A stretch of DNA of 64,000 nucleotides from Panagrolaimus kolymaensis (Eukaryota; Nematoda; Chromadorea; Rhabditida; Panagrolaimidae): positions 4,092,001 through 4,156,000 of the forward strand of contig JAJQJQ010000007.1 in assembly GCA_028622995.1 (NCBI GenBank). Direction: 5' to 3'. The notes under the pieces were generated by a model, which was not told the DNA's origin, searched no databases, and worked only from the letters and a program-made list of their open reading frames with translations. The translations under genes and the position numbers were made by a program. Every line of letters starts with the position of its first letter. The stretch's first letter is position 1. Below, piece by piece: positions 21,690-35,000 of the stretch.

Positions 21690-23084
21690 TTATGGGCTTC
21701 CAAAAGTGTAATAGTTGGTAAAGGCGTTAAAATTATTTCCAGAAACTTGTTGAGGAATGTTTTTTCCATTGGACCACCAAGTTTTTCCATCAGGACCTAT
21801 CATTGACAACGTGACATAGCCGGGATTTGAAGGAAACGGAATACATTCAGTTTGTTCTAATTTTGTAATAAAGTATTCGTGTTTGTTATTATTTAAATCT
21901 ACGATCATTTTGTATTGGCCTCCATTAGGGGTTACGCTTTTTACAATGGAATGAACTGTAACACAATCATTTGCATCATTACGATAATTTGGAACATCAC
22001 CATCTACATTATTTTTAGGATGAATGCGATACCACCAATAAAATTGGTCTTGAGTTACAGAAGGCCGTTGTCCATTTTTAAACCATTTAATGTAATGCTC
22101 CGAAAGCTTTAACCATGCTTCGTGAACCATTGGTTGAGGGTCATTGACCTAAATAAAAAAGAATTTTAATTTGACCCAAATTTGCTAACTTTTTAAAAAG
22201 CCTTTTGCCTAAATTCTCACCTGATGATTAATTCCTTCCATCCCAGTAGGCAAATCAGCGCCAATAGAACAAATGTAATGAGATTCTGAATAATCATTCC
22301 ATGTTATGATTTCAACCATATCAGGATTTAAATCAATTATTTGTTGCCATCGCTCTGGAAGTAAGCCTTCTGAATGATAAAGCCAATTCTTACTGAATCC
22401 ATTTCCCCAAACATGGGTGTAAAACCATGGCGAAATTGGAGCAATATATTGTTTTCCAGTTGCTCGAGCACTATCAAGCAAATTTCGATCTCCAGATGAA
22501 TCAAAGTTGGAATCAGGTCCGCTATTTGGTGAAGGCCAAGCATTCCAAGTAAAAATGCAATCCGCCACCGGATGATCTTGTAACAGATTTTGAGTTGAAT
22601 AATTGGGCCAACATGGACAAAAATATGGATTTAACCCTGAGTTACTTTTCCAAGATTGCCAAAAATTATCATTATTTTCTCCAACAAAAGTTGAAAATAA
22701 AGGGCGATTGTTTACTTTTTCATAAGCTGAACTTGATGCAGCAAATGTAAAACGATTCAAATGGGATTCATCAAAACCAAGGGAAGTCATATCGAAGGAA
22801 ACAAAAATATTAAATCCAACATTTTCTGCTGCTGAAACAGCTTTTTGAACTCGATCAGGTTGCCAATCATCAATGCCGACGTTTAATGCAAATCCATCAA
22901 TGCCTGAGAGTTTTGCCTTTAACATCTCTTGTCGAAAAAAGCTTTCATCCACGGGATATGAAAATCCCATCATAAAATGAGCATAAACTTTTTTACTTGA
23001 TGCTTCATAAAAGCAGCAGCAATTCAACCCAATAAAAATGAGGACAATTTTCTTCAAATTCATGTTTATTATTATTGTATCCAC
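21690..23084 (-). CDS. Glycoside hydrolase family 71 (alpha-1,3-glucanase type), secreted
   Basis: Two exons: 23084-22221 and 22148-21690 (440 aa from the first Met; Met at 23063 would give a cleaner start, MNLKKIVLIFIGLNCCCF). A signal peptide is followed by KKVYAHFMMGFSYP, GIDGFALNVG, the SFDM strand, FSTFVGEN, ISPWFYTHVWG and EIITWNDYSESHYI, which are the characteristic GH71 barrel motifs. A C-terminal beta-rich part follows (PGYVTLSMIGPDGKTWW). GH71 enzymes are chiefly fungal alpha-1,3-glucanases (mutanases) that cut cell-wall alpha-1,3-glucan; they are not part of the usual animal enzyme set. The intron is 72 nt, A/T rich, with GTGAGA and TTTAG borders like its neighbours, and base composition matches the host, so this is a resident gene rather than contamination. 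Plausible role: secreted digestion of fungal walls. Horizontal transfer is inference. Confidence 0.85.
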
Positions 23085-23642
23085 TGAATAACTTCAGAAA
23101 GGATAACTTTCAGAAAAAAATTGCCTTTAAATAAGTGTTCATTGAGTTCAACAAATTATTTTATGTTCCACCTATTCCATCGGAAAGTGAGCAATTTTTA
23201 ACATTACCAAAGATAAGAATCAAAACATGTGGAATTTTAGAACAAAGTATGCTCGAGACTTTGGTGAACAATGATGCCAGTAAAAAAGATCAACAAATTT
23301 CAATGTAGTTCTCAAAATTTTATTTTTCAAAGAATTATTATGAATCATGTTTTGGACGAATAGAAAAGACTAACTAAATAAATACCGTAATTTTTATTAT
23401 GATAAGAAGCATTTCGTTTATTATTTTTTTTAGCAAATAAACAACTTGGAGATGTTGTTTTTATTTATTTTGCTTGTATTAATAAATTGTAAAATTGATT
23501 AATATGTATTTTGCTTCCAAATAAAAGACAACTTGCTAGCAAAAGAAAATCAAGGGCAAAAATATATACAATGTGGTTATGAGCAGACTACAAACCAAAA
23601 AAAATAAAACCAAACAATTTTTTTTATTCTTTCGAACAAAAT
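23085..23642. other. Divergent promoter region between GH71 and crotonase genes
   Basis: 558 bp of A/T-rich sequence between two divergent start codons. No ordered repeat or protein-coding signal is seen; regulatory sites are presumably here but I cannot point to any. Confidence 0.4.
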
Positions 23643-24600
23643 ATGCGACCTTCTCCTCGACTTTTCTTTTCATTTTCTTATCAAAACATGAAAGACGCTG
23701 CTGCTGAATCTCTAGGTATGGTTTCCTTTCATCAAATTAATTAAAATACATATTTCAAGTTTTTTAGTTTTGACTTCAAAAAAGGATAAAATATTCAATA
23801 TTTTTATAAATCGCCCAGAAAGTAAAAATTGTGTTAATCATTCCACTGCATTGCAATTAATCAAAGCATTTGAAAACTTTGATAAAGATGATTCCGTTGA
23901 TATTGCAATATTGAGTGGAAAAGGTAACATACATACATTCATACTAATTATATACTTTTTTTATTCTACAGTATAAACTTACTTTATAACTTTAGGCGAA
24001 ACTTTTTGCGCTGGTTATGATTTAATTGAAGTTGCTGAAGGCAAATTTCCATCAGGAGATTATGGTGGAAAGTTTCTTGAAAATTATCGTTTTATGGGTC
24101 CATCAATGATGCAACTTTCAAAGCCATTAATTGCAGCAATTGAAGGTTATGCAGTGGCTGGAGGATTAGAACTTTCAATGTTGGCTGATCTTCGAGTGGC
24201 TTCATCAAATGCAAAATTTGGAGTATTTTGTCGCCGATTTGGTGTTCCATTAATTGATGGTGGAACAATTAGACTTCCTGCTGCAATAGGATTTTCAAGA
24301 GCTATGGATTTGATTCTCACTGGTCGGGAATTGGATGCTAAAACTGCCTTTGAATGGGGATTAGTTAATCGTCTCGCAGAACCAGGAAAAGCTTTGGAAG
24401 TTGCTGAAGAACTCGCAAGAGAAATACTCAAACATCCCCAAGAATGTTTGAGAGCTGACCGATCATCAACCTATTATGCAACTTTCGATGCTAAATCCTT
24501 TCAAGATGCTTTTGATTTTGAACTAAATAATGGTATTCCTGTTTTATCTAAAGCCGTCAAAGGTGCTTCACGTTTCGTCCGAAAGGAGCATAAATTATAA
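23643..24600 (+). CDS. Enoyl-CoA hydratase/isomerase (crotonase) family protein
   Basis: Three exons: 23643-23715, 23768-23923 and 23996-24600 (277 aa). The crotonase fold is clear: IFNIFINRPESKNCVN, the oxyanion-hole segment GETFCAGYDL, AAIEGYAVAGGLELSMLADLRVAS, GVPLIDGGTIRLPAAIG and FEWGLVNRLAEPG. The usual second catalytic Glu region reads as RRFGVPLIDGGT. The family uses CoA thioesters (hydration, isomerisation or hydrolysis); the substrate is not predictable. The N-terminus (MRPSPRLFFSFSYQNMK, basic and hydroxylated with no acid residues) could be a mitochondrial presequence. The body reads like bacterial short-chain crotonases, but that alone does not show transfer. The gene is convergent with CUL3 (176 bp between stops). 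Confidence 0.88.
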
Positions 24601-24776
24601 ACCGTTACTACAACATAACAAACATGCAACTCTGTATGATATCCACAAAATGCAAAACAAAGTAAATTAAAATAAAAGTTTTTTTTCTTCATAAAGGATA
24701 CACGCATAAAACAGGCTCAGAAAATCTGAGAAAAAATGACATTTACAGAAATTACAGCTTTTTTAAATAAATTAAT

Positions 24777-27407
24777 TTAAGCAACGTAGCGATAGTAACG
24801 AGAATCATTATCATCACGCTTCAAGTATTCACGTTCCATTAAAGATTCAATACGCTTCTTGATGAGAGGTGGATCAGGAAGGAAGCGAGGTGCCAACTGC
24901 TTAGTAACTTCAGTGATAAGTTCATTATGATTGAGTTTTTGACGAGATTTCATGATTCTGACAATAGCAGCTTCAATTTCATGTTTGCGATCATCATCAA
25001 CCTTAAAAAAAAAGGGGTTGGTTTAAAAAAAATTAGACAGAAAAATACACTTACCTTTGAACGAGTTTCTTTTCTTTCAGGTTCACTTTCGCCACCTTTA
25101 TTAGAAATTTGCTGAATCCGGATTCGGGTCAACTTTGAAGAAAAATCATCGTTTACAGAAAAGACATCAGCTCCTTCTAAAACAATGCAGTTAGAAATAA
25201 TAAATTATTAATAAATAAACTAACCAATTTCACGAGAGGTTCCTTCGCGCTTCAAAACACGTTGTGCAGCTTTACCCATGGCCATAGACATCAAAGCTCG
25301 CTTTAAATCACGATCAGGAATCTTTGTATTTTCCAATAGTTGAGTGTAGGTGAAGGACTGATCATCATTGAATTGCATCAAAGCACACATTTGATAAGTA
25401 TTAACAGTTAAAATTTTTGATTCTTCTCGCATTTGTTCAGATCCGTCCTAAATTTTAAAGGTTATATTAAAAATATGAAAAGAAGAGAAAAGCTTACTAT
25501 TTTCTTGTAAAACGTAGCTTTAATATCAGCGAATCCCAAACATGGATTAAGGGTAAGCACTCGACCACTATGCTTTTCAAGATAAAAGTCTTTGAACTTT
25601 TTAAAGGCTGCTTCAGATGAAGGTGGAATATGACACATTTCAACTTCGGTAATAGGCCAATATACCTTTGTTAAAACTTTCACAGAAAGATCGACCTAAA
25701 ATTAAAAATAAGAGAGACAAAGAGAACAAAACAAAAACAAACGTCATTTGAGTGATCAAGTTCTTTGTAAGCATTCATAAGAGTATTGGAAGCTTCCATA
25801 TCTTTAAACATTCCTTCGAGCTTTGAAGTAAAATGAGCACCACATTCAGTTTTCAACTTTGAAATCATAGACTTTTCAGCATCGTCGGAACTGCTTTTGG
25901 CTAGAAGTAAACGTTTTGCAAGATGTTGTTTGTAATACCTAAAATATAAATGTTACAACAAACTAACCGAACAAAAATTTACCGTTCGAATACGTCTTTT
26001 TCTTGTAAGAATCTGAAAAGCACCATCGCTTTGTCCAATACGTTATCAGTATCACCTTCGTTCATGGTCTTCAAACCTTTTTTCAACTTATCGTCAATAT
26101 AAAGTGACAAAAATTCAGGACTTTTTGAATTGAGATTAAGGAAATATTCAAAATCAGATTGAATCTTATTCTTAAAATCTTTATCATCATGAAAAGCATT
26201 TTTAAGAAAATGATCAAATCGTTCCTTGAGATCGAGTAAGCTTTGTACGTATTGAACAGGATTAACAGGACCATCATCTTCACCATTTTTGACCAAAGCC
26301 TCACCACGACCACGCAAAAATTTGCTCATTGCATCTGTCATAACCGTAATGCCATTTTCAGCACGTTTCAATAAACCATAGAGCAATTTCAAATCTTCAA
26401 TACAATCGTTGTTAAGCATGAAAATAAGTCCGCTATTTTCCATATCAACAACAGTTTGCATATGCGATATAATGAGTTCTTGTTGTAAAACATTCATTAT
26501 TTTGGCTTCTGTGACGTTGTCCAAGTATCGATCTGATCTTTCTTTTTCTTCAATTAAGCAGTCGTTGACTTTGCGAACAAAGACGCTTGCACTGTTTTCA
26601 GCTAAAAACTTCTGTCCAGCAGAACGATAATAATCAGCCGATTCTCTCAAGAACAAAGTTTCAAAATGATTTTCATAGTATGAGCGAGATCCAAGACCAA
26701 GTTGAAGAAGCATTTCACACGCAGCCTTTAGACTCATCCTGAAAAATCAGATCGCATATATATAAAAACAATGTAAAAGTAAAATTACCAATCGATAGCT
26801 TCTTTCTTTCGTTCCAATTCAATCATATTAAGCATAGTTGCTTTTAAATGATCATTAATGGAAGATTGGTTAACGATTTGATCACGAAAAAGTTGAAGAC
26901 CGAGATTATAAACAGGCTCCAAATCACGACGTTGTTGAACGACAAAAACACGATCAAGATACATAACAATATCACGAATCATCACCATAGCAACGGTATG
27001 ATCGTTCCAACAGTAAATTAATGTAGACAAGAAGTTGGTATTAGCCGCTTCAATAACAGAAGGACGAACAGCATCAACCAAATGGCAATTGACAGATTCT
27101 TTGAGACCATCATATAGTTTTTCACCAAACTTGTGTAGAACCTATAAAGAAACGATTGTTAAAAATGATAAAACTTTAAAAATCACAAACCATTGTGTAA
27201 GCATTTCGATACAGTTCTTCAAAGCTTAGACCAGAGTTATTCTTGTTCAAAATGTCGATGATAGCCTTCTTCAATAATCGCCAAGTTTGGTCAACATGAC
27301 GTTCATCAACGTAATTTCGCCTAAAAATCAAATATTAATCCAAATACTTTTCATCAACCAAATTTACCAATAATTTGTCCAATGTACCGCCAGTCGTTGT
27401 CACTCAT
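24777..27407 (-). CDS. cul-3: Cullin-3
   Basis: Exons on the minus strand: 27407-27388 (MSDNDWR, start uncertain), 27320-27191, 27141-26789, 26738-25983, 25938-25743, 25695-25498, 25447-25225, 25176-25055 and 25001-24777; 740 aa, close to human CUL3 (768). CUL3 is the scaffold of BTB-type E3 ubiquitin ligases. Visible: the N-terminal BTB-binding helices ([20 protein letters not shown]), cullin repeats ([28 protein letters not shown]), the C-terminal cullin-homology region ([20 protein letters not shown]), and the winged-helix neddylation domain with [16 protein letters not shown] (the NEDD8-acceptor Lys lies in IVRIMKS), ending YYRYVA as cullin-3 proteins do (Y.YVA). The exon before 24777-25001 ends at GTAAGT and the next begins after an AAG acceptor. 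Joining the 27320 exon in frame requires donor GTACAT at 27387, inside an exon shared with the upstream gene. Confidence 0.9.
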
Positions 27408-28361
27408 CGCTTTGTGAAGTCTTTTAATTGTTTCAATCAAATATTGGTTATAACAAACCCGAAATTCAAGTGGTAATTCTCCACTGTAAAACATGAAGGT
27501 TTAATAAAGACTAAAAAGAAGATTCAAACTTACATGTTTTTAGGCACTAGATAGTATCTTGTCCAATAAAACTTATTAATAGCATCAACAACTTTGTCCA
27601 TATCTTTACACCTAAAATTGTAACATTAGCCTCTTTTTAAGTGTTAAAAACCGACTTACATTAAATCCAGATTAAATGTTACTGTGGATAAGAGAACTTT
27701 ATCTTCAGATATAACTTTATTTTTCATACGAGGTCTTATAGTTTTACCATTAAATTTGAAGTGTTGAATGAAACCATATCGATGAAGCGTCGAAAGAAAA
27801 GATTGCACCGTTCTTCGAGAGAGAACAACATCTTTTGCAGGCTTTATGATTTGAGAATAGGATTTAAAACATACTCGAATAAAATCAATTGAATCTGCAA
27901 AAAAAAGATGAAAAATAAAAAAAAATCAGAAATTGTTTACTTTTGTCTGTAACCATTTCTCCATTAATTTCGATATTTATGAATGATTCAATAGTTTTAT
28001 CAAGTTCAGCTTCATCGGTAGTGTCATCTTCAAGTTGCTCTATTCTTTCATCGAGTGGAGTTTCAGGCGCAGTTGGTAAATTTTCTGATGTAAGTTCAAT
28101 TCGAATGGAAGCTTCTGAATTAGATGATTGAAAACCAAATATATCTTTGTCTGTTCCACTTTGAGATCTTCGTGATGCATTGCTGCGAGTTCCGCTACGA
28201 GATTCAGATGTAAAACCATCATCTGTAACTGAAGTGGATGCATTCAAACCATCTGCGTCAATTTTTTCATATTCCAAATTTTTTTCTTTCTTGTCAGTGC
28301 CACTTAGCCTCCTTCTTTTCCGCGATGGTACAATATGGGATCTTCTTTTTTCTCTCTTCAT
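27354..28361 (-). CDS. Unrecognised protein upstream of, and overlapping, CUL3
   Basis: Exons: 28361-27941, 27894-27660, 27611-27534 and 27483-27354 (287 aa, ending IGQIIGKFG). The N-terminal 140 residues are basic then acidic/serine-rich and look disordered (KREKRRSHIVPSRKRRR is a likely nuclear localisation signal). The C-terminal half is ordered: SRRTVQSFLSTLHRYGFIQHF reads like a winged-helix segment, followed by NKFYWTRYYLVPKNIGELPLEF. I do not recognise a family. Its last exon overlaps the first CUL3 exon in the same frame: with donor GTACAT at 27387 instead of readthrough to the TGA at 27354-27356, the open frame continues into cullin (a 1,010-aa fusion). Whether these are two overlapping genes, an operon-like pair or one gene is unresolved. 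Confidence 0.5.
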
Positions 28362-28934
28362 ATCTAAAAATAATTATTGTTAATTTTAATTTAAAGCTTA
28401 TTTTTTTTTATCAACAAGATTGAAACAAGATTGAAGGAAGTCTCAAAATTTTGTGAAAATACAAAAAATATACGTTGATTTTCTCGCGTCAAGACCAAGT
28501 AGCTCGAGATAATGGTTAGTTGGTTGGTTGACTGCTGCTGCCATCTGTCGTTCGTTCGTTCATTTTAATTCCATAAAGGAAGAAGCTTTTTCTATTTGAT
28601 TGTTTTATTTTTACAAGTCCGTGTGTGTCTTTCCATCATTTCATAGTTTTATTTTTTGGTTGGCGTGATCCACGCGTCTAAATTGGTGATGAAAGCACAA
28701 GGATTTTTTGTGAAAAATTTATTGTATTGTATTTTTTTAAAGTTTTTGAAAAACAATTTTATAACGAAATTCAGTCTTTTTAAAGCTCCATCCTTTTTTT
28801 CAAAACGTGTTGCTCATTTTTGTTGTTTTTGTTGCTAGCGTTTATTATTTTTTCATTGCTTTGATTAAAAAATTATTTCACGTGGTTGATTTTTTTAGGC
28901 TTCTCTCTTTCCTTGGATTCCTGGATCAACGAAA
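28362..28934. other. Divergent promoter region
   Basis: 573 bp between divergent starts, A/T rich with a run of TTGGTTGG and GTTCGTTCG short repeats around 28520-28560. No gene recognised. An acceptor-like TTTTTTAG at 28893-28900 precedes the RAMP4 start and may be a 5' UTR or trans-splice acceptor. Confidence 0.4.
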
Positions 28935-29347
28935 ATGGCACCCAAACAACGCATGAATGTTGCTAACCAACAGTTTACTAAGAATGTGACAAATCGAGGA
29001 AATGTTTCTAAAGCATCAGTAAGTTTTTTTTATTATGAATACTCTTTATCCACGTCTCTCAGACTAGGTTAAAAACTTTTTTATCGAATCAGAAAAGATG
29101 ATTTAAACAGCTTTGGAGTGATAGTTTAATGACACGTAGCAATGAGCAATAAAACAAAAACTTTAATTTCTCTTTTTTTCAGAAAGCTTCGCAAGGTTCT
29201 AAAGTTGGTCCATGGTTACTTGGCATGTTTATTTTCGTTGTCTGTGGTTCAGGTAAGCTCTCCTGCATTTTTTTAAATACATTCTTATCACCTTTTCCAT
29301 TTTTAGCTATCTTTGAAATTGTTCGATACGTCAAGATGGGAATCTAA
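28935..29347 (+). CDS. SERP1: RAMP4/SERP stress-associated ER membrane protein
   Basis: Three short exons, 28935-29018, 29183-29252 and 29307-29347, give 64 aa, the normal size for RAMP4/SERP1. The protein reads MAPKQRMNVANQQF, then KNVTNRGNVSK, then the tail-anchor [20 protein letters not shown], matching the family consensus almost residue for residue. RAMP4 is a tail-anchored component of the Sec61 translocon that protects nascent membrane proteins in ER stress. The single C-terminal membrane segment is intact and followed by IVRYVKMGI. Each exon is too short to stand out alone. Confidence 0.93.
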
Positions 29348-30444
29348 ATGATTAAGAAATTTCAACAATGGCTGACACGTGGTTCCGCATCGTTGTTTGA
29401 CTTGCATTCGATCACTGGCGAATGATATAATGTTTTTGTTATTATTTGAGTTTGTATACGGATTAATTTATCAAAAAAGAAAAGATTTGTATTTATTAAC
29501 CCTTTTTTATATCATTTTTTTACGTAATTATTTGTTGTGCAAAAAAATATACGTTTCTTTTATTTTGTCATTTCGTCGTTTTTACAATTTTGGTCGTTCG
29601 TAAATAAACTTCGCGCATTCCAAAAAACATTTTTTTATTAAAAAAAACAAATATTAAAAAAAGAAGAACAAGAATTGTCAAGTGCCGGGAAAAGAAGCGA
29701 CTTCTGCCTTTACAACAAACACCAACCCATGCTGGAGAAAAAAAGGCTTGAATGAATCAATACCAAAGTCCAAGACTCTCATGTTATTTCTTTCTGCTTT
29801 GCCATAGGCAGTTGTGAGAAAATTGTTTTTGTTTTTCAAACATCGAAGAACCACAAGAAGAAAAGAAGATGGATGAAAAAAATTGCGAATATAGAATTTT
29901 ATGGATAAATGTCAGCACCATTTTTTGCATTCTTGTTTTTTGTCTTCTTTTTTTTTGTTGTTGGTTGATTTGGAAATTTTTTGACTTTTTTCTCTCTTGT
30001 TTTCTACGAAATCGATTTATGGTATTTACGACCCTTTTTTGCCCTACTCTTCTCTCTGACAGACGAACTATACCTGCAGTGAAAAATAGAGACCGAAAGA
30101 GAAAAAGAGAGTTTAGAAAGAAAAAAATGCAAAAAAAAAGAGAAATGAATGAATGCGTCAAAGAGCGGTTTTTGTTTAGGGCTGACCGAGAAAAAAAACG
30201 CAGCATTGGAATATGTATGTATTACGCGCACGAGATTTAAGCATAAAATTTTTTGTTTTTTCTGCACTTTTTTGGAACCTTTAAAAAAATCATCCTTGTC
30301 TTTTCGTTCTTCTGCGTTAATCCTCTTTTCTTTTAACAACGAATAAAAAAGCGTTGAAATTGATTTTAAGTGATCGTTTACTTTTTCATCATAAGTTCAA
30401 TTTAGAATTTTCTGTTTATTGTTTTTTTATTTTTCAGAAGAAAA
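29348..30444. other. Intergenic region, no gene recognised
   Basis: About 1.1 kb of homopolymer-rich sequence. Open frames on both strands (29784-30346) are K/R/F low complexity and mirror each other, so they are not taken as genes. AATAAA at 29601 may serve the RAMP4 gene. TTTTTCAG at 30431-30438 just before the RAB14 start is probably a UTR or trans-splice acceptor. Confidence 0.45.
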
Positions 30445-31449
<1,005 letters not shown>

Positions 31450-32080
31450 AGAATTAAACATATTTATTCTTTAAAGATGTGGTTGAATTTTTATTTTATT
31501 ATTTAAATTTCACAAAAATATTTTTTGCCATTTAATTTTTATTATTTATATTTTTGGCTTAAAAAATGATTACATCTACTTGGTTGTTTTGAGAATTCCC
31601 TGTATTTTTCCTTTGTCATAATAATAACACTTTTTCTTTGTAGAGATTTGAAAATTTTTTTGATATCTTATTCTTTGTTCTTGTATATACAAAACTTTTG
31701 AAAACTTTGATAATAATTTTTTAAATAAAACAAATACTGTGAAATAAAATAAAACTTACTAAAGCATTGACTTTTGTGAAATTTCGAGGGTATTTTTTAT
31801 AAAGCTTTTAGCTAATTTTGTGCCTTATGAAATTAACTCGAATGTCAACATCGCTACTGCATTTAAAATTAAATCTGCTTTTTAAAAAACCTTCAAATAT
31901 TTTTTGTTTAACAAATATTTCAGTATGTCAAAGGTTTTACACACAATTTTTTTTTCATATTAACTTTGTTGACAAAAAAGATGGACACGTATTTTCAAAA
32001 TAAAAAAGGAAAACAAAATTACAAAAAAAAATGAATAAAGAAAACAGTAAACCAAAATAATAACATCATTGATAGAAAAA
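31450..32080. other. 3' spacer between convergent RAB14 and RME-6 genes
   Basis: 631 bp, A/T rich, with several AATAAA-type words (about 31723-31748 for the plus strand). An open frame at 31818-32003 has no recognisable content. Nothing further seen. Confidence 0.45.
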
Positions 32081-35000
32081 TTACACATGCTTATTTAAAA
32101 GTTGTTTTATAAATTCTACGGCTGAAGTGAATTGGGTCCACCAATACGATTCATTTCCATGCATTCGAGCTCCATAAAATCCGGAAACATATTGTATGTT
32201 TGAAAGAAGGGCAGGAGGATTGGCTTTAATTAAAACATAAACTAGAACGGGAGTAACATCATCCGCTGAGGAACTCTGTCCTGAAGCCAAAGCAATCAAA
32301 TTTTCAATGGTTTCACAGCATCGAAGTACACAAGCCATTTTATCTCTTGGAGATTTATAAGCATTTATTATTGCAATTTCCGCTTGTGCTGATGGCCATG
32401 GACATTCACCATGTAACTTTCGAGAAATTCGAAGTTCGTGATGATCGGGAGTTACAGTTTTACCTATTTCATGGAGAGATTTATAAAAAACGCTGAAATT
32501 TTTAAATTAATTAATTTTTTTATAACTTTTGAGAAATCTTTTACTCGTCTCTAAATTGATCTCCTTCACCGTTAGGATACAGTGCAAAATGATAAATATA
32601 ATTCATCAAACTTCGTTCCAAATATTTTCTTGCACAATCCAAATGTTTCTCTTTAGCTCCTTGCCAAATTGAATCAACTTTCATTTTTTCGTACAATTGT
32701 TGAAGAGCTTTATCAACGGAATCGGTTCTTTCATCCTACAAAAAAATAATTATTATAATTTATGTTTTTTCATTTTGAAACTAACTTGAACAATTAAATG
32801 TTGAAAATCACCAATAAAATTTCGAACAAATTGTTCATTTCTTTCAAGATAAAATCGAACTAAAACTTCAACAAGGCATTCAGTTGTGAGATCTTCTTCA
32901 CGATGAAGCCGAGTTACAAGTTTTCGTAGGCATGACTTAAGTTGAAGGAGGGTTAGCCGAGATTGTTGAAGATAGTGGAGATATGATGTACGCTTACGAT
33001 TTTCATCTCTCATAGTTCGAAGAAGTTTTCGAACACTAAATTTTTTTTAAAGGTTTTTGTAATTCATAATTTAAAAAATAAAATAAACAAACCCTTTGGG
33101 ATCAAAAACAGAAAGTGATCGTTGAACTTCTCGAATTTGTGCAGTCATGGGTCGATCTTGATCATTTATAGCTTCAGCAAGAAGAAGTTTCAAATATTCA
33201 AATATTGCTGCTGAAATAGAAGCAGCATCACCAATTTCTGTTCCAGCCGTGGTTGATATGATTGAACTTGTTGTTAAATTTACTGCTGAACTCAAAACAG
33301 ATCGAAGTTTTCTCTTTGCATCAATAAAGGCTTTACAAGTTGTTAAGTTTTCTGGATCATAATATGGCTGTTGAATATCATCTTCTTGAACATCACATTT
33401 GTCAACTCGTAATATATCAGAATTAGGCGTCAAATTGGTTGGAATTCGATATTTATTTAAAATATCGTCTGCAATTCTTTGTCGATCAAGGGTTGAGATA
33501 TTATTGGAAATTCCAGCCAAATGTCCAGTTGAGCGACTTTCAGATAGTCGGCTTCTATCACTTTCGCTAAATTCACCGGGATTATTGGTAAAGCTTGCTG
33601 TTGTGGTTGAATGTGCAAGAGTATTTCGAAAAGAAACAACTTGAGCTTTATTCTTTCGTAAATGAGCACCAACATTTTGTATGCCTTGACGAATAAGGGA
33701 AAATTTGGATGAACTTAGTCCTGATTGAACATAATCATCATATTGTTCAGGAGTTGGAATGGGTACGAGTGGGATTTTCCGATTTGATGGAACAGGAATA
33801 GGTTCATTTGATTTTGAAGGAAATGTTACCGCAGCAGATGAACGCCGAATTGGTTCACGATTACGTGAAGGTGAAGATGGATCAGAACTGGGGACAGTAA
33901 ATGGATGAGATGAAGTTCGAAGTAAATTTTGACTGGCATGGCCGTCAAATGAAATATCATCAGTTAAATCCCTAAAAATCAGATGTAAACAAAGGCTAAA
34001 AAATATTATTTTTTTTACTTTGCAAATTCAGAATCAACATCACTTTTGGAATAAAACGAACTTCCGCTCGATTGCCTCCGCAACCTATTTGTACTTCCAC
34101 TTTCTGTATCAACTTGATTTCTCAAAGATGCATTTAAATTTGCTGGCATTCTACGAGAAGGCAAATCGATGGGAGGTTCGCCACGTGAAGATCCAATAGT
34201 GCTTCCAATACTAGAAGGTCCAGCTCCTCTTCTCGAAGAAGCATTGCTGGGTCCAGGCTGTTGGAGTTGTTGCTGCTGCTGTGCTGCAGCATCATCCATT
34301 AACATCATTTCAACTTCGTTACTTCGATTCCCAGCATTATCAGCTTCTGAATCGCTTACAGTTGCATCGAGACTCCAAGTATCGCTTCGATCTTCAGGAA
34401 GATTGAGACCTGCGATAGGTTGAAGACCAGCGTTTGGTGGTACAGGTGGTGGAGGTCCTTGAGGAGCTGGGGGTAAAATATGAGCTTGGTTGCCACTATA
34501 ATTTCGTCTCATTCGATTTGCATCTCCAGGTGGGGCAAGCTGTTGAAGAATTCCAGGAAATACAACATCCCGATGTTCACCGTTTAATCCTTCATTATCG
34601 GATGCTACAACATCGGTTGACCAGCTATCAGAAACTAATGAATAAGTTTCATCATGGTTTGTAGTACGATCATGAGGTGGAATAGTAAATTTACCAAATT
34701 TCTCTTCAAGCCCTTCAGGATTTTGTTTCCTCACTGTAACAGGAAGAGGTGGCATATTAGGCCTTGGTGCATTAGAAGCAGCACCATTAACTGTTGAGGA
34801 AGCAGCCACCGCTTCGCCATCGGTGTCCTCGTCACCATTTCTTTCAGCTGCATTAGCTGAAAATGGAGTTCCTCTCCCACTTCCACTATTTCGATCTCCA
34901 TCGATTGAAGGTGAACCTCGACCAGAAACATTTGCACTTATTGGAACAACATCAGAGAAATTATCAGGCAGTGTTGAAACATCCTCTGCTTCATCTTCAT

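Noticed and set aside
29784..30346. Overlapping K/F/R-rich frames on both strands
   Set aside because: They mirror each other in purine/pyrimidine tracts and lack any conserved segment or splice-supported structure.
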